DNA of 64,000 nt, from contig NC_068975.1 of assembly GCF_016808095.1 (NCBI RefSeq), positions 27,393,501 through 27,457,500 of the forward strand, in the 5' to 3' direction. This document shows, piece by piece, positions 60,670 to 64,000 of this stretch (the stretch's first letter is position 1; the number at the start of each line of letters is the position of its first letter). This DNA comes from Vigna angularis (Eukaryota; Streptophyta; Magnoliopsida; Fabales; Fabaceae). The notes beneath the pieces were generated by a model. That model worked only from the letters and a program-made list of their open reading frames with translations. It had not been told where the DNA came from and ran no database searches. The translations under genes were made by a program, and so were the position numbers.

Positions 60670-63600
60670 TTCTCTGCCCAGAATTTGGAGGAGAGAAAAA
60701 GAATCTGAAAAGTGAAAAGCAAGGAGGCAGAAACAGAGATGCAGAGAGGCAGAGGGTGGGGTTAAGTTAAGATAAAACTTTTTTACTACCTTTCTTCTTC
60801 TTATGATAAAAAAGGTATATAGAAATTAATGCAGTGAGTTTTGAAGAGACAGAAAAGGGGGCCTAGGTAGGCAGTTTGTTCCCTTTAGCACAGAGAGAAT
60901 TGGTGGAAAAAAGAAAGAGGAGAGTTATGTTGGTGGTGGTGTGGTGGTTGATGGAAAAAGGAAAGAGGGAATTGAATGAGGAATGTGAAGAAGGGGGATT
61001 GAGGGAGAGGGAAAGAGAAAGGGAAAGGGACTGGTCGGTTGTGATATGGAAGGGTATGTAGCTAGATTTGGGGAATTTAGTAAGCGAGTGAGTGTTCCTG
61101 ACAAGTTGGTGGGTGTTACTGTTGCCAAGTATGACCAATCTCAAAAAAGCCTTAGAATTTCAAATGCCAATGGCTGCTGCCATTCTGTCACTGTTCACTC
61201 TCTTCTCTTCCCTTCTCTTCTGCATCACTTTGCCTTTATAAATCACACCAATGCCTAAGGCCCCCCACCTTCTGTCTCTGCGCCAAACTCGCTAACAAAG
61301 TCCACTAACTTTTTCTATGCACTCAAAACAAATAAACAGAGAAAGCAAGAACACCGATCCTCTTTTACTTCTTCTTTGGATTCGATCTTTTATTTCTTTA
61401 GGTCCATGCCGGATCTCACGCATTTGTTTTATTCTAAACTAAAAGCTTCAAATCAGATTTCCTTCTCTGTTCATTACAAAACATAAAAAGGTGAATCAAA
61501 ACTTTAAAGTAAACAAAACAGAGAGATATTAATTTATCATTTTTGGAGTTTTTATTGAATTTTAGTTGCAGCAGAGTCTAGGTCAAGCCACTCTCTGACA
61601 TAAATATTTGATTTTGATTATAGACTTAAGAAAAACGAGGAAGATTGGCCAATAGTCAATAGCACAGAGTGTACAAGTCAGCGAAGAAAACGGATATGGC
61701 GAGACAAGGTTTGCAGGAAGAAAGCTTAGTCAAACCAAGCAGCCATGAGTCAAACACGACCCTAGTATTTGTAGACCTTTGCAACTGACTATTATTAATA
61801 CTAAACACCTATTTCTTCTCTATCATTTAAGGCCAGGTTTTATAACTTTTAAAATAGCCATTACAAAAAATCAGTACGATTTCTTCTGTAACCCTTTGGA
61901 ATTGAATGATAATAAAAAAAACAACTCTATAGTAGGTTCACGCATTTTTTTTTTGTTAAATTTAAAATTACTTTTCTTAGAATCAAAATGGTTTTGTAAG
62001 AAATTGTATCTGTATATATTTTGTAGAATAGATAAAAATAAAAGTATATTATAATATTTTTAACATTATAAATTATCGTATTAGTTCCAGGTAGAAGTGG
62101 CATGAGTTTTTCTCACGTTTGTTATTTGTCATATTTGAAGAAAAACAAATCTATTACTATTAATTACGTTTTAAAAGTTGTAAATGGTATAATTGTTATT
62201 TTCTATATTATAATCTCGGTCAACAAAGAAAGAGCAATAATAAACACAAAAAGAAGTAAAGGCAATAAATAAAAATAAAAAATATTAGTTTTACAAATAA
62301 CTTTTTTAATGTTTAATATTTTTTAATTGTATATAATAAACTATCTCAAAAATAATAAATAAACATAATTGTAATGGGTTGATAAATTATAGTGTTTACA
62401 AAACTTTAACTCATTTTAAATAAAGAAACTGATTAATTTTTTAATATAAATATTATAATCTTAAATGGCCTAATAATAAAAAAAAGGGATAAACACTGAA
62501 GACTATTGTCCAACATCGAGCTGTAACGGAAACAGATATTTGGCAAAAGATAGAGATTTTGAGGTGTGAAGAAGAACAGGGAAGAAGAGTGCAAAACACG
62601 ATGTGGGGCTCGCGAAATAATTTATTATCCCAAGTTTGACTTTAACCCCTATTTGTTTTCAACTTAGAAAATCATTTTACTACTGTTTTAACAGCAAAAG
62701 TGTAAAACGCACGTCTTAATTAATAAACTAAAACTAAATTCTACTTAAAAGTTAAACCTACCACGGACTTCCAATACCAATGCATTCATACTAACCAAAC
62801 CAATAATTTATCAATGTGTTTTCAAAGTTTGGCTATGGCATTGAATTTGTGAAGTATTTGAGCATGAAGTGGGTTAGGATTAGGAAGTGGGGGGGCCTGT
62901 CTTAGGAAAAGTTTGAAAAAGAGTGAGAGGAGATTGATTAGTAAACAGAAGAAGAAGACCACATGACATGACATGCCAAAATGTGCTTGTTTCCTTCCAT
63001 AATACGACACTTATGTCCTCTTCTCTTATCTCATTATTTTTTTCATCCACAACTCAGAACTAAACTCCCACCAATCAAACAATGGAGTTCCCCCACGTGA
63101 GCATCCCTCTATGCATGCGTAATTCATGGAATTGGATGTTTTCACAGTAATGCATCGGGCAGTGAAATTATGGCATTCTCACCTATACTACACTCCCAAC
63201 ACCCAATTCATTCATCTCAACGTTACATTTGTACTACCCTTTCAACTGTATCTCACACATCTAATCACGCAAAAAAAGGGAAATGCGTTATATCTATACA
63301 CCGACACCCATTTATGTCCACCTTTCACCTTTCTTTCACCTATTCTTTATATGTTTTTTTTTTCAATACATACAAAAGCTTCTAACAATATCTATATAAA
63401 ACAAAAATCCACATTCTAATTTAAACAACTTTCGTTTTCACTCTTTCACTTTCTATCCTTCTATCCAGACAACACTAGTTCATTCTTGTCCCTTAACTTC
63501 GACTCTACTTGTTTCTATACCCTGCAAGTTTGAGGCCTCTACCACATTATCCTATCCAGCTACAGAAATGCAGAGCAACAAGTCCAGATTCTGACAGTGA

Positions 63601-64000
63601 CTGTGTTTAAGTTGGATAGTTTGGAGTTTAGGCCCAAGACAAGTTGGGTTGACTATTCCTTTGTGGTCCATGTGTTACGGAGTTCAACCACCCACCATTT
63701 CTATAAATTCATGTGTACTCTCAAACAATATTTTAACCATTAATTCATAAGCTATGATGCATTATTTGGATGCCCTTTACTTTTTCCTGAAAAAATTAAC
63801 TGATAGTATAAATGCTTCAAGACTGAGAAACGTACTATACTACCGGAAAAGAAAAGCAAGAACACAAATGTCTCATCAACCGCATCAGAAGTCACTCGAA
63901 AGTCTCGTGACAGCCAAAAAGAAGACTTGCATTATCAATTTTATAACAGAGAGAACAGAAGAGTAAAGAAATTACAAGAAAAAGTGAGACGGAAAATGAC
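60670..64000. other. Upstream region of the RIN4-like gene and intergenic DNA to the window end
   Basis: A GA-rich stretch on the + strand at about 60985-61031 (CT-rich on the gene strand) may be part of the promoter. From 61260 on the DNA is AT-rich with small ORFs that match nothing I know. A G-box (CACGTG) lies near 63094. Confidence 0.45.

Noticed and set aside
60863..61258. Several ORFs upstream of the RIN4-like gene
   Set aside because: They come from the GA/CT-rich stretch and lack any family resemblance.

Overview
The window is nuclear DNA from a flowering plant, most likely a papilionoid legume of the Vigna/Phaseolus type. It shows spliced genes with plant-type families, AT-rich intergenic DNA, several LTR-type elements, a CACTA element and a fragment of plastid DNA. 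The legume assignment is an inference from the repeat families and protein flavour. I ran no database search.

Layout. 1-3.74 kb holds a copy of the DNA that lies in front of the PIR gene, split by a 2.5-kb solo LTR. 4.8-8.5 kb is a decayed tandem locus of S1-type (self-incompatibility-like) secreted protein genes. One copy is intact and one is a relic, and a plastid psaA-psaB fragment is inserted among the duplicated flanks. 8.6-12.5 kb is a transposon graveyard: a broken retroelement leader/gag-like piece, a complete non-autonomous CACTA element with its 3-bp target duplication, an antisense LTR relic of the same family as the solo LTR, and tandem repeats. 12.7-33.9 kb is the second copy of the upstream segment followed by PIR (CYFIP/SRA1 homologue of the WAVE/SCAR complex). 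I traced PIR through 30 coding exons with reading frame kept throughout (1277 aa). It contains two introns with minor-spliceosome (U12) signatures, one of them AT-AC, and several small repeats in its introns, including a TRIM retroelement. 35.6-37.1 kb is a PUB9-like U-box/ARM E3 ligase. 43.9-44.3 kb (minus) is a SAG21/LEA5-like gene. 47.5-50.8 kb is the spliceosomal protein U2B''. 54.7-54.9 kb is a MIR164 microRNA gene, recognised from the mature sequence and its star arm. 59.5-60.5 kb (minus) is a RIN4/NOI-domain protein.

The genes do not form a pathway; this is an ordinary plant neighbourhood. Themes are actin nucleation (PIR), ubiquitin-dependent signalling (PUB9), stress/senescence (SAG21), splicing (U2B''), NAC transcription-factor control (miR164) and immunity (RIN4-like). 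The points most worth a second look are the AT-AC intron in PIR, the duplicated PIR upstream region dated by a solo LTR, the array of inverted-repeat modules inside that LTR, the plastid insertion, and the degenerate tandem repeat upstream of MIR164. I found no clearly new biological system.
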